The notes: generated by a model from the sequence alone, not told the origin. A DNA stretch of 25,453 nt from JAWLFI01 sp041685645 (GCA_041685645.1 JAWLFI010000012.1:1-25453), one strand, 5' to 3'; numbered from the stretch's first letter, positions 14,745 through 23,284 are shown. A program made the numbers and translations.

Positions 14745-15758
14745 CTAAAAGTAATTCACTGGGTTTGTCACTACTGTGGTACAATGAACCGCAAAGGTAC
14801 TAAATTTCTTAGAAATCCATTGTTTTAGAAGAGAGATCGTCCATTGTTCACTTTCGTAGTGACCAATGTCAGCAATGATCATCTCATTGTCAGCGTCAAA
14901 AAACTCGTGGTATTTGAAATCACCGGTAATAAAAATATCTGCTCCGGAGGATTTAGCCCGGGATAATAGAAAAGCACCCGCCCCCCCACAGAGAGCTACT
15001 TTGTGGATGCTCTTACCAAGTAATGGGGTATGCCGGATGGTCGATCCACCTAAAGTATCTTTTATTTGAGATAAAAAAGCCGTTTCCGGCATAGGAACGG
15101 GTAATTCACCGATGACTCCAAGCCCAACCTCTGATGAAAGATCTTCAGAGGGCATTATCTGAGAAGACATTCCTTGCTCCTTGAGTCGATTGACTAAGTC
15201 TGCGGCCCGGTCACTGCGCCCCGTCCATCTCATCCATTGACGAGGGCCCTCTGCCGTTTCAACCTCCACAACAGAGCCAAAAGCATGATTAGAACATTCC
15301 ATCGAAATTTTCTGTGCATCCTCAACCCTCATCGCAAGAACGGTGAGTTCAACTTGCTTTTGTTCCTGCCTTGGCTGCAAAACCCGCATTTTCTCTACGC
15401 CCAATTGACGACCCAACATTTGACTCACACCTCCTTCCAAAATACTGTCAATATTAGTGTGGATCGCATAAATGGCCACATGGTTTTTTACGGCTTTGAT
15501 CAGCGTTCGTTCAACATGCGTTCCACCTGTCAATGACTTTAATCCTTTAAAAATAATCGGGTGATGAGCGACAATCACATTGCAATCCTTTTGGATCGCT
15601 TCTTCGACAACAGCCTCCGTACAATCTAAACAGGTCAGCACACCCCTTATTTCCCAGTCCGAATCCCCGCACAATAGCCCGGGATTATCATAAGACTCTG
15701 CAAAACGAAGCGGTGCGTGATGCTCCAGAGCTGTGGCTAAGTCTTTTACTCGTATCAT
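14745..15758 (-). CDS. Nif3-like dinuclear metal-centre hexameric protein (DUF34/YqfO type)
   Basis: 337 residues, longer than E. coli YbgI (~247). The extra ~90 residues in the middle (about 130-225, LTVLAMRVEDAQKISMEC onward) fit the PII/CutA-like insert of the YqfO subgroup. Metal ligands are visible: His65-His66 in AHHPIIF, His100 and Asp104 in HTNID, and the C-terminal GDFKYHEFFDAD and GHYESE. The family forms hexameric toroids. Annotation as 'GTP cyclohydrolase I type 2' is common but weakly supported; metal-insertion and damage-control roles have been proposed. Its ATG overlaps the rfaE2 stop (ATGA, 4 nt), so translation is coupled. Confidence 0.93.
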   Translation of the reverse strand: MIRVKDLATALEHHAPLRFAESYDNPGLLCGDSDWEIRGVLTCLDCTEAVVEEAIQKDCNVIVAHHPIIFKGLKSLTGGTHVERTLIKAVKNHVAIYAIHTNIDSILEGGVSQMLGRQLGVEKMRVLQPRQEQKQVELTVLAMRVEDAQKISMECSNHAFGSVVEVETAEGPRQWMRWTGRSDRAADLVNRLKEQGMSSQIMPSEDLSSEVGLGVIGELPVPMPETAFLSQIKDTLGGSTIRHTPLLGKSIHKVALCGGAGAFLLSRAKSSGADIFITGDFKYHEFFDADNEMIIADIGHYESEQWTISLLKQWISKKFSTFAVHCTTVVTNPVNYF

Positions 15759-16261
15759 ACAGATTGAATTTTTTCAATAAGGGCTGTTGAACTATACCCT
15801 TCGATAAATGATAAAATGGACACTCGACCTCCCGCTGCCTCTACTACCTCTTTCCCAACTACTTCTTCCAGGCTATAATCTCCTCCTTTTACCAAAATAT
15901 CCGGCAACAACAGCTCAATCAATCGCTGAGGGGTCGCTTCTTCAAAAACAACAACAGCATCTACAAATGTAAGGCAAGCTAAGTGCAAACTGCGCTCTCG
16001 TTCATTCCAAATCGGTCGCATCGCTCCTTTTAAAGACCGGACAGAGGCATCTGCATTCAGCCCGATAATCAGCCGATCGCCTAGCGAAGCGGCTTCCTTA
16101 AGGTAACTCAAATGCCCTAGATGTAACAAGTCGAAACATCCGTTGGTAAACACGATCTTCTCACCTGCAACTGACCATTCCCTTTTCTTCTTCAGGAGCG
16201 CTTGACCGTGGGAAAACACTTTTTCCCTGGCAATTTCATCTAAGGGATTATTATTCTTCAT
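15755..16261 (-). CDS. rfaE2: D-glycero-beta-D-manno-heptose 1-phosphate adenylyltransferase (RfaE domain II)
   Basis: 168-residue cytidylyltransferase-fold enzyme that activates heptose-1-phosphate with ATP to ADP-heptose, for LPS core or other heptosylated surface glycans. It carries the nucleotide-binding VFTNGCFDLLHLGH (HxGH motif), GLNADASVRSLKG, and the terminal GYSSTALIEKI with the ST motif of the family. Only domain II is present; the kinase half (RfaE1) is absent here, as is common outside enterobacteria. I place the start at the ATG 16261 (MKNNNPLDEI). The frame extends nine bases further to a TTG at 16270. The start overlaps the flippase gene by 11 nt. Confidence 0.93.
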   Translation of the reverse strand: MKNNNPLDEIAREKVFSHGQALLKKKREWSVAGEKIVFTNGCFDLLHLGHLSYLKEAASLGDRLIIGLNADASVRSLKGAMRPIWNERERSLHLACLTFVDAVVVFEEATPQRLIELLLPDILVKGGDYSLEEVVGKEVVEAAGGRVSILSFIEGYSSTALIEKIQSV

Positions 16262-17327
16262 GATCGACAATTATTTCCTGCTTCCGCCTCCGATGGCGAA
16301 AAGGTAAGATAAACAATGCCATTAAACCGAAAAATACATTGCAAAAAATCTGAATGGAGAAAAAATTGATATTGGCATAGGAAAAACCGTCAGCCAGAGT
16401 TACGCCGTACAAAGAGACTGCTAAGGCAACCAAACCTTGATAAGAGCCCATGCCACCCGGAGAGGGAATAAGCATCCCCAAGCCACCAAATACAAAAACT
16501 AAAAGGGCGGTCGATAAGCCCAAACCCGCTGTGGGAGCAAATGATAAGAAAGTGAAATAAGTCATTAAGTAATACATCAGCCAAATAGATACACTGTGAA
16601 ATATTAGCCACGGTAATGATTTTACCCGACGCATAGACTGAACCCCTTCTAAAAAACCATTGACAACATCCTTTATTTTCAATACAAACCCCAAACTGTA
16701 TAGTTTTTGACGCAGGCGATACAAAATGACAAGAACCAATAGAATTACTCCCGCACTAATCCAGAGACTGGATTGGCCTGACCACTGGCGAATTTGGCTC
16801 CAAATATGTAGATCAATTTGTTCCCAAAGTATATCAAATTCAAAAGCCAATGCCAATAAAAACATGAAACCAAAACTAAATAAATCAATCACCCGATCTG
16901 CTACTATCGTACCCATACTGTGCTCTAGTGGCACCTTCTCATAACGCGTCATACTTCCGCCCCGAATCACCTCCCCAATTCGGGGAAACCCCAAATTGGC
17001 AAAATAACCCAACATGATCGACCAGAAACCCGTCGATACAGCAACGGAATAACCCAAAGGCTCAAGTAATTGTCGCCAGCGAATGGCTCGGCTCAGATTA
17101 CTCAGTAAAAAAGCAATACAAGCTAAGCCGATCCAAAAGGGATTGACCGACAAAAAATCTGTCCATAACTTATCTAATAGTGAACAGTCTTCGGCGGTCG
17201 CGCGCGTCATGCAATCTTCCACGTATTGGTGCTCAAACTTAACATATACCCAATACAGAATCAATACACCCGTCCCCACGAATAGTATCGATTTACCCCA
17301 TTGCAAAAATCGCTTCTTCACTATCAA
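16251..17327 (-). CDS. flippase-like integral membrane protein (lysylphosphatidylglycerol synthase TM region / UPF0104, PF03706)
   Basis: 358 residues with about eight transmembrane helices; family signatures are SRAIRWRQLLEPLG, GYFANLGFPRIGEVIRGG and LIPSPGGMGSYQGL. The family shares the membrane domain of MprF and is thought to move lipids or lipid-linked sugars. This protein lacks the MprF synthetase domain, so it should not be called a lysyl-PG synthase. There is no ATG near the N terminus: an in-frame stop directly precedes a TTG at 17327, and a GTG follows at 17321 (MIVKKRFLQ or VKKRFLQ), so the start is non-ATG. It overlaps rfaE2 downstream. Being beside rfaE2 suggests a glycan or LPS-related transport role (inference). 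Confidence 0.87.
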   Translation of the reverse strand: MIVKKRFLQWGKSILFVGTGVLILYWVYVKFEHQYVEDCMTRATAEDCSLLDKLWTDFLSVNPFWIGLACIAFLLSNLSRAIRWRQLLEPLGYSVAVSTGFWSIMLGYFANLGFPRIGEVIRGGSMTRYEKVPLEHSMGTIVADRVIDLFSFGFMFLLALAFEFDILWEQIDLHIWSQIRQWSGQSSLWISAGVILLVLVILYRLRQKLYSLGFVLKIKDVVNGFLEGVQSMRRVKSLPWLIFHSVSIWLMYYLMTYFTFLSFAPTAGLGLSTALLVFVFGGLGMLIPSPGGMGSYQGLVALAVSLYGVTLADGFSYANINFFSIQIFCNVFFGLMALFILPFRHRRRKQEIIVDHEE

Positions 17328-17414
17328 TTATTTGAGTGTCTTACAAGCCATATGTTAAAATTTATTACTCTGCTTATAGTTTTGTCAGGGGTGATATTGC
17401 CAAATTGAAACTAA

Positions 17415-18287
17415 TCAGCTTTCCTCTTTCACCTTCTCCTCCTGAGGGCGACTCCAAATATTATCAATTAAACGCACATCACCTACCCACGCGGCCGTAC
17501 AAATGATGAATTCCTGTGTCGGCCCAGGCTGATCCAAAGCATCTAAACTATCCTTATCCACTACTTTAAAATACTCGGGACGAAATCCAAAGGATCGCAT
17601 TTGATCCATCGCCCAAGACTCGACAACTGTGCTAGCCTGCCCGGAGCGGAGTTGCTCAACTCCCTTTTGTAAAGTTTCGTGAATTTTGGCAGCATCACGG
17701 CGCTCTCTATCTGACAATCGCAGATTGCGGCTACTCATCGCCAGTCCACTTTCTTCCCGTATTATGGGACAGGCAATGATTTCAGCCCCAAGATCCAATT
17801 CGGCAGACATTTGATCCACGATTTTATACTGCTGGTAATCTTTTTGCCCCATAAATACCTTGTTCGGCCCTATAACCTCGATAAAACGATACATCACGCG
17901 GGCCATGCCATCAAAGTGTCCGGGACGAAACTCTCCCTCCATGGTTGAAGCCCATTGAGAAATATCCAAAGGTGGGCTTCTATCCAGTCCATCGGGATAC
18001 ATGTCTCTATCAGAGGGTAAAAATAAAACATCGCACCCCTTTTTCACCAATGACATAACATCCCGGGATAAAGTGCGTGGATAATTTTGCAAATCGGATG
18101 ACTCGTTAAATTGAGTGGGGTTTACATATATACTTACTATGGCAATATCTGACTGCGCCCGCGCTTCATCGAGCAACGATAAATGGCCCTCATGTAAGGC
18201 TCCCATCGTTGGAACAAAGCCCTTCTTCTGACGCCGATTGAGAGATAAGTACTTTTGTAAAGATGAAATGCTGGTTATTGTTATCAC
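17415..18287 (-). CDS. panC: pantothenate synthetase PanC
   Basis: 290 residues. Condenses pantoate with beta-alanine using ATP to give pantothenate for coenzyme A. Signatures: PTMGALHEGHLSLL (HxGH), IYVNPTQFNESSDLQNYPRT, FRPGHFDGMARVM, KVFMGQKDYQQ and the MSSRNLRL loop that closes over ATP. It begins with GTG at 18287; an in-frame TAA lies directly before it, so no upstream ATG is possible. It is first gene of the leftward operon, with an 87-nt gap to the flippase gene. No panD (aspartate decarboxylase, the beta-alanine source) is present in the window. Confidence 0.96.
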   Translation of the reverse strand: MITITSISSLQKYLSLNRRQKKGFVPTMGALHEGHLSLLDEARAQSDIAIVSIYVNPTQFNESSDLQNYPRTLSRDVMSLVKKGCDVLFLPSDRDMYPDGLDRSPPLDISQWASTMEGEFRPGHFDGMARVMYRFIEVIGPNKVFMGQKDYQQYKIVDQMSAELDLGAEIIACPIIREESGLAMSSRNLRLSDRERRDAAKIHETLQKGVEQLRSGQASTVVESWAMDQMRSFGFRPEYFKVVDKDSLDALDQPGPTQEFIICTAAWVGDVRLIDNIWSRPQEEKVKEES

Positions 18288-18328
18288 TTACCGAGAGTAT
18301 ATGAATGAATCGTTTATATTTCGTCTCG

Positions 18329-18377
18329 CAAAAATAGCAATCTCAACGAGAGATTCGACAAATGACAGTTGCTATTT
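18329..18377 (-). promoter_or_regulatory. panC: panC operon promoter embedded in nested inverted repeats
   Basis: On the minus strand, TTG (18359-18361) is followed after 22 nt by TATTTTTG (18329-18336), an exact TAnnTTTG match 42 nt upstream of the GTG start. The element is framed by a perfect 9-bp inverted repeat AAATAGCAA/TTGCTATTT (18332-18340, 18369-18377). A 6-bp inverted repeat AATCTC/GAGATT also lies in the spacer (18339-18344, about 18350-18355). The dyads could be an operator. Confidence 0.6.
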
Positions 18378-18407
18378 GATGCTCTTGGCTATATACGGAG
18401 TGGATAC

Positions 18408-19058
18408 TCAGACCAACCATTGGTTTGGGTCGGGACAATTATTCCGATAAAACTCTAGTTGACTACTCGCGGCCACGCCGGGGTAGTCGCCTTTTTTGCC
18501 CTCGAGATCCCGGATCAGCTGAAAATGCAAATGGGGTACCCAGCCTCCGTTTTCGTGAAGATCTCCTACCTGACAGAGTAATTCGCCAGATTGTACCCAG
18601 TCCCCAACTGACCACTTTTCAATATCCGAAATCTGAATATGCCCGTATAAGGCGTAGCAATAATCATGATCCCATACATGGCGCACAATAAGGGTCGCAC
18701 CGTAATCAAACGGCGCTGCATTATAAGCCTTGCTCTGCACCTGCCCGTCTAAAGGAGAAAAAACTTCCTGGCCTACCGGAGTCCAAATATCACATCCCAA
18801 ATGGATGTTACGCGCCTCTTCGCCTTCTGTAAAATGCCCCGATCGTCGATAAATATTCCTGCGCTCCAAATACCCGCCAACTCCAATTGAAGCAGAACGA
18901 CTACTAAGTTGATCCCGAATGCACTGGGACAAACCCGCGTGTGTCATCAAATCATAAGAGGCTGTATCTTGCAAAGAAATGGGCGCCCATTCCCTTGCCG
19001 GAATATCGGGGCCAAGTAATTGAGACAGTTTTTCTGGGGCGGGCGGAAGGTAGCTCAT
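18408..19058 (-). CDS. M23-family zinc metallopeptidase (LytM fold), no signal peptide
   Basis: 216 residues. Zinc ligands are His86 and Asp90 (NIHLGCD) and His178 (HLHFQL), with the catalytic histidines His140 (YGH) and His176. The active site therefore looks complete for a peptidoglycan DD-endopeptidase. Unlike secreted M23 enzymes, the N terminus (MSYLPPAPEKLSQLLG) is not a signal peptide. The domain, including the end NCPDPNQWL, resembles the M23 module found in the middle of phosphotransferase-M23-class III aminotransferase fusion proteins (recollection, not searched). A cytoplasmic or non-Sec role is thus possible. The ATG overlaps the stop (TAATG) of a short open frame just upstream. 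It lies 120 bp upstream of panC. Confidence 0.85.
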   Translation of the reverse strand: MSYLPPAPEKLSQLLGPDIPAREWAPISLQDTASYDLMTHAGLSQCIRDQLSSRSASIGVGGYLERRNIYRRSGHFTEGEEARNIHLGCDIWTPVGQEVFSPLDGQVQSKAYNAAPFDYGATLIVRHVWDHDYCYALYGHIQISDIEKWSVGDWVQSGELLCQVGDLHENGGWVPHLHFQLIRDLEGKKGDYPGVAASSQLEFYRNNCPDPNQWLV

Positions 19059-19104
19059 TAATTTGTCAACTCTTTTAACTCAAAAACAGTAGGAATCCAG
19101 CATT

Positions 19105-19112
19105 CAAAGATA
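19105..19112 (-). promoter_or_regulatory. possible -7 element for the M23 gene
   Basis: TATCTTTG on the minus strand is an exact TAnnTTTG match, 46 nt before the ATG at 19058. No TTG lies at the expected -33 distance, so this is only a half-supported promoter. Confidence 0.3.
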
Positions 19113-19227
19113 TTGTTTTCCAGCAAATCTCCTAAAAGCCGAAAAATATCGAGCTTTAGGAGTAGGAATACCTATCACATGGAACCCTAAGGGTGAATAC
19201 ATTAAGTCAATGAAACTAAGATTCTAA

Positions 19228-20781
19228 CTATCCCGCCCAGCCGGAGCGATCCAAATTTCGATATTGAATGGCTTCTGCAATATGTGCGCTGGCTATATCA
19301 TCCGATCCCTCTAAATCTGCAATCGTCCGGGCGACCTTCACGATTCTATCATATGCTCTTGCAGACAACTGCAATCGTTCCATCGCTTTTTTTAGCAATT
19401 GAGAGCTGGAATCATCCAATTGACAGGTCTTTCGCACCACGTTGCTGGGCATTTGAGCATTGCAGTATATCGACTCGTCGTCAAAACGCTTCGTTTGTAT
19501 ATTTCGCGCTTGCTCGACGCGTTCCCGAATATTTACAGACTTCTCTTTGGCGGGTTTAAAGTCCGACAGTTCATCATAGGAAACAGGGGTTACCTCCACG
19601 TGTAAATCTATTCGATCCAATAAGGGACCTGAAATTTTGTTTAGATAACGCTTCACCTCACCCGGTCCACACATGCATTCCTTTTCGGGATGATTGTAAA
19701 ATCCGCAGGGACAAGGGTTCATCGACGCGACCAGCATAAAACTAGCCGGATAGTCCACCGTAACCTTTGCGCGGGAAATAGTAACTCGCCGCTCCTCCAT
19801 GGGCTGTCGCATCACTTCTAGCACTTGCCGCTGAAACTCGGGCAACTCATCGAGAAAGAGTACGCCATTGTGTGCCAGTGATATTTCACCGGGTAAGGGG
19901 TTGGATCCTCCCCCCACTAAAGCTACATTGCTGATGGTATGATGGGGTGACCGAAACGGTCGTTGGGCCAATAAAGAGGTGTTTTCCGGCAATAAACCTG
20001 AAACGGAATGTATTTTTGTCGTCTCTAAGGCTTCTGTGAGACTGAGTGGAGGTAAAATTGTGGGCAATCTCCGCGCCAACATCGTTTTCCCGGCGCCCGG
20101 CGGCCCAATCAAGATTACATTGTGTCCCCCTGCTGCAGAAATTTCCATAGCCCGTTTAATCTTTTCCTGTCCCTTGACGTCACAAAAATCGAGATTTGCC
20201 TGTTGTTTCCCTATTTGAAATAATGTTCGTGTTTCCACCTCGACAGGCTCGTGCAGATCCGGAGCAGATACCACATCCACCGCTTCTTGCAAAGTATCAA
20301 TGCCATACACATTCAATTCGTCGACAATGGCTGCTTCCCTGGCATTGGCATTCGGGACGATCATCCCCTTAAATCCCTCTTCTCTCGCCTGGATCGCAAT
20401 GGGAAGAGCACCGCGAATGGGACGCAATGAACCATCTAAAGACAACTCGCCCATGATGACGTATTCCGACAAATCCCGGGCTGCAATCAAACTCGAAGCA
20501 GATAACACCGCCAGAGCGATGGGCAAATCAAAAGCAGATCCCTCTTTTCGAATATCAGCGGGCGCTAAGTTGACTACGATCTTTCGACGGGGAAATTTAT
20601 ACCCAATGTTGGTTATGGCGGATTCCATTCGTTGATATCCCTCCTTGACGGCGTTATCCGGCAAACCGACCAGATGATATGCATTCTGATTGGGAGCTAA
20701 GGGACCTCCGACATTCACCTCTACTGTAATCGTTCGAGCATCTACGCCAAATACCGCACTCGCATATGATTTTACTAACAT
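19228..20781 (-). CDS. comM: YifB/ComM family Mg-chelatase-like AAA+ ATPase
   Basis: 517 residues, the normal ComM length. The N terminus (MLVKSYASAVFGVDA ... ) is the Lon-protease-like S5 fold. It is followed by the AAA+ module with Walker A GPPGAGKT, Walker B GVLFLDELPEF, sensor region MLVASMNPCPCG with a CxCG-type cysteine cluster, and the C-terminal Mg-chelatase domain (LSARAYDRIVKVARTIADLEG). In naturally transformable bacteria ComM is a hexameric helicase that extends donor-strand integration by branch migration. The family is also kept in non-competent species. The start at 20781 has an AGGAG (20793-20797) 11 nt upstream. A longer frame to 20817 adds 12 residues without family similarity. 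Confidence 0.94.
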   Translation of the reverse strand: MLVKSYASAVFGVDARTITVEVNVGGPLAPNQNAYHLVGLPDNAVKEGYQRMESAITNIGYKFPRRKIVVNLAPADIRKEGSAFDLPIALAVLSASSLIAARDLSEYVIMGELSLDGSLRPIRGALPIAIQAREEGFKGMIVPNANAREAAIVDELNVYGIDTLQEAVDVVSAPDLHEPVEVETRTLFQIGKQQANLDFCDVKGQEKIKRAMEISAAGGHNVILIGPPGAGKTMLARRLPTILPPLSLTEALETTKIHSVSGLLPENTSLLAQRPFRSPHHTISNVALVGGGSNPLPGEISLAHNGVLFLDELPEFQRQVLEVMRQPMEERRVTISRAKVTVDYPASFMLVASMNPCPCGFYNHPEKECMCGPGEVKRYLNKISGPLLDRIDLHVEVTPVSYDELSDFKPAKEKSVNIRERVEQARNIQTKRFDDESIYCNAQMPSNVVRKTCQLDDSSSQLLKKAMERLQLSARAYDRIVKVARTIADLEGSDDIASAHIAEAIQYRNLDRSGWAG

Positions 20782-20897
20782 GAAGTTTTTTACTCCTAAG
20801 TGTAGAGCAAGAGACAATATGTTCCATAAGTAGGAGGCGCATTTACCTCAACTCTTCATATTTAAGCAGAATGGAACAGGTAAAATAAGGGAAGAAG

Positions 20898-22127
20898 TTA
20901 CACGGATGTTTTAGCGACTTTTATGGGAATCCCTACGCACTTTTTCTCCATGTAATCCATCATTTCCATTACCAGCGCCCGAGAAGGTTCGTCTAACTGG
21001 CTGATGTCTTTCTGAAACACTTCATTAATAGCGCGCTCCTTGACCTGATGGATAGCCGTTGGTAACTGACTGAGTGCCTTCTCAATTTGTCGCTGTTGAA
21101 AGACCTTTATAAACTCTTTCCCATAGGCATGAATGATTTGAACGGCTTGCTTCACTTCCTTCTTTCTGAAATTGAGATGCTCTTGCGCTTTTGCGCGAAC
21201 GCCTTCAATTTCAATATAGGTCACAGCATCCATCTCCACCACTTCCCGCGCAACATTTTTGGGGATTCCCAAATCCAATACCAATTTATGAGAGTAGGCA
21301 CTATCTCGAGAAATCAGTTCCTGGAAAATTTCTTCAGTAATAATTGCTTGAGGAGCAGAGGTGCAAACGATCATGGCTTTCCAGGGGCGATGATGTTTGG
21401 GTAAGTGGTCTAAAGCGTGTGCATTGCCTTCCGATAAGCTGGCCAAAAATTGTGCTTTGGCCAATGAGCGATTAAAAATAGTGACATCCTTAAATCCTCT
21501 TTTTTTCAACACCTTAGCGATAATCGTATTCGTTTCCCCGGCGCCCACCAATAGAACGGGATCTGCCGGAGTTAGGCCTTTGTCAAAAAGCATAGTTGAA
21601 GCCAATGAAGCCACGGAAATGGATTTCTCTCCAATTCGAGTATGGTTGTAAACCTTCTTGGCTGATTCAATAGCATACCGCATTAAAAGCCGGATCGAAT
21701 CCCCGGTGAGACCCAACTCATTGCATTCCTCGTAAGCCGTTCTCAATTGACGCAATATTTCTCTCTCCCCTACCACTAAGGAATCAACTGATGCCGCTAC
21801 ACTAAAGATGTGCTCAACGGCTTCCAAATCACTGTACTCCACAAATGACTCATTGAGCCTATGGTAAAAGGAAGCTTCCTTTTCGGGATGGAAAAAAGAG
21901 AAAAGATCTTTCGCCTCCGGCAATCGGTTGATCTGGTGGTCAAATAATACAAACATTATCCGATTACAAGTCTGGAGATACATCAATTCTTCGATTCCAA
22001 AATGAGCTTTCGCCTCCTCGAGAAATGAAAATACACTACCGTCCCGAGCAGGTACTACATAAGCCCCTAGATCGCCCACCTCAATGGATTTGTGTGTAAC
22101 AGTTATAATTTTGTATCCGCGCAACAT
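20898..22127 (-). CDS. hemA: glutamyl-tRNA reductase HemA
   Basis: 409 residues. Reduces glutamyl-tRNA(Glu) with NADPH to glutamate-1-semialdehyde, the first committed step of the C5 haem pathway. The active-site cysteine is Cys54 in LQTCNR. Other family blocks are VVGEREILRQLRTAY, the substrate loop AKKVYNHTRIGEKSISVAS, the NADPH Rossmann motif VLLVGAGETN and DLGIPKNVA, plus the C-terminal dimerisation helix. GERE replaces the usual GExQILGQ, a modest change. The ATG at 22127 (MLRGYKII) is preferred to a TTG at 22148. No hemC or hemL adjoins it. An exact -7 element sits 18 bases before the ATG. Confidence 0.95.
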   Translation of the reverse strand: MLRGYKIITVTHKSIEVGDLGAYVVPARDGSVFSFLEEAKAHFGIEELMYLQTCNRIMFVLFDHQINRLPEAKDLFSFFHPEKEASFYHRLNESFVEYSDLEAVEHIFSVAASVDSLVVGEREILRQLRTAYEECNELGLTGDSIRLLMRYAIESAKKVYNHTRIGEKSISVASLASTMLFDKGLTPADPVLLVGAGETNTIIAKVLKKRGFKDVTIFNRSLAKAQFLASLSEGNAHALDHLPKHHRPWKAMIVCTSAPQAIITEEIFQELISRDSAYSHKLVLDLGIPKNVAREVVEMDAVTYIEIEGVRAKAQEHLNFRKKEVKQAVQIIHAYGKEFIKVFQQRQIEKALSQLPTAIHQVKERAINEVFQKDISQLDEPSRALVMEMMDYMEKKCVGIPIKVAKTSV

Positions 22128-22145
22128 ATTCTTACTTACTGAACA

Positions 22146-22153
22146 CAAAAATA
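22146..22153 (-). promoter_or_regulatory. hemA: -7 promoter element of hemA
   Basis: TATTTTTG on the minus strand matches TAnnTTTG exactly, 18 nt upstream of the ATG at 22127. No TTG is evident at the -33 position. It is the main argument for the ATG over the TTG at 22148, because transcription would begin near or inside the longer frame's start. Confidence 0.45.
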
Positions 22154-22216
22154 GAAAATCGATGGTTTATAGCTGTCATTCTTTTGTAAGGAGGTTTCGA
22201 CCCAGGAATTGACCTA

Positions 22217-23284
22217 CTATAAAATTTTCAGCGAAGTGGCTATATGCTCCAATTCTTGCAGGTATTCCCGCTTATCCTCACCCGGAGCATAGACGAATAA
22301 ATCAATAATATAGATAGAGTCTAAATTGTCAGACAGCACAAAATAACTTACAAAAGGTCCCCCCATAAAGTCATCCGTCATTTCCCAAACTCCCCGCAAT
22401 TCATAAGTGTTATATCCAGTCAGCATAATATTACGGTGCGTAAGGGGTAAATCTTCATCATTTACCACCATTTTAGATCCCGGAGACCCCGAACGAATTT
22501 GACGTTCCATGAGATCGTTGCGCTTTTGAACCATAGAATCCCGAGAAAGTTGGCTCGGATCGGTGTACTCCATAGATGTGATGACCACAGAAGAAGAACT
22601 CTTTTCCGTCTCCATGCGCACCCATGCTACATTTCTATTCACCCGAGCTACCTGCGCTGATTTCGGCCATTCCAGCCCCACGCCCAGACTGTCCGCCACC
22701 ATGCGAGACAAAGAGACATTGCGGCCGGCTGTATAGATTTGTCCTTCCCTGGCAGAAGCTTCAAATTTGCGGATCCTATCAATAATAGAGCTGTGATTTC
22801 TCGTCAAAGCAGTACTAATAAGATCCGTATTTTCTGCCACTACATACACCAGGAGCTGATTTTTCGCCCATTTGTCACGAGCCACCTTAATCAACATACT
22901 TTTATCCATGCCCTCAGCACGCACTTCTTTCAAATCCGAGCGCGCCATTTTATAACTTCGGGAAGTTGTATCTGATGCATCGACCAAAATCAAATAGGTT
23001 CGCAGATGCCGTCGCCCGGACTTTTCAGCAAGATCCTCAGGGGAGTAATGCATTATATCGAATAAAGGCTCGGGTTGAGGTAAGATCGGGTAAGGTGCAG
23101 CAAAAAAATACTTGACCGTATCACTCAACTCATTCCACGCCAGCGGCTCAGCCACGACCACCATCTTATTCAATGGTCCAAAAGCCGAGGGCTTGGGGCG
23201 CATGCGATCTGAAAAATCACTCCCACAGGCACTCCACAGCAATAACATACAAAGCACAGCAGTCGGGAAAGTCAATTTTCTCAT
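22217..23284 (-). CDS. DUF4837 family lipoprotein
   Basis: About 355 residues, function unknown. The N terminus MRKLTFPTAVLCMLLLWSACGS is a lipoprotein signal with the lipobox cysteine directly after LWSA, so it should be lipidated and held at the inner or outer membrane. Recognisable stretches include FAAPYPILPQPEPLFD and GGPFVSYFVLSDN near the end, which I associate with DUF4837, a family largely confined to Bacteroidota. An ATG at 23296 (MVLSMRKL) is an alternative start adding four residues before the signal peptide. It lies between moxR (59-bp gap) and hemA (89-bp gap) in one leftward run and may share transcription with moxR. Confidence 0.78.
   Translation of the reverse strand: MRKLTFPTAVLCMLLLWSACGSDFSDRMRPKPSAFGPLNKMVVVAEPLAWNELSDTVKYFFAAPYPILPQPEPLFDIMHYSPEDLAEKSGRRHLRTYLILVDASDTTSRSYKMARSDLKEVRAEGMDKSMLIKVARDKWAKNQLLVYVVAENTDLISTALTRNHSSIIDRIRKFEASAREGQIYTAGRNVSLSRMVADSLGVGLEWPKSAQVARVNRNVAWVRMETEKSSSSVVITSMEYTDPSQLSRDSMVQKRNDLMERQIRSGSPGSKMVVNDEDLPLTHRNIMLTGYNTYELRGVWEMTDDFMGGPFVSYFVLSDNLDSIYIIDLFVYAPGEDKREYLQELEHIATSLKIL

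Noticed and set aside
17353..17409. 18-residue hydrophobic plus-strand peptide (MLKFITLLIVLSGVILPN)
   Set aside because: It resembles a signal peptide or tiny toxin, but it is isolated in an 87-bp gap inside an opposite-strand operon, with no promoter or Shine-Dalgarno.
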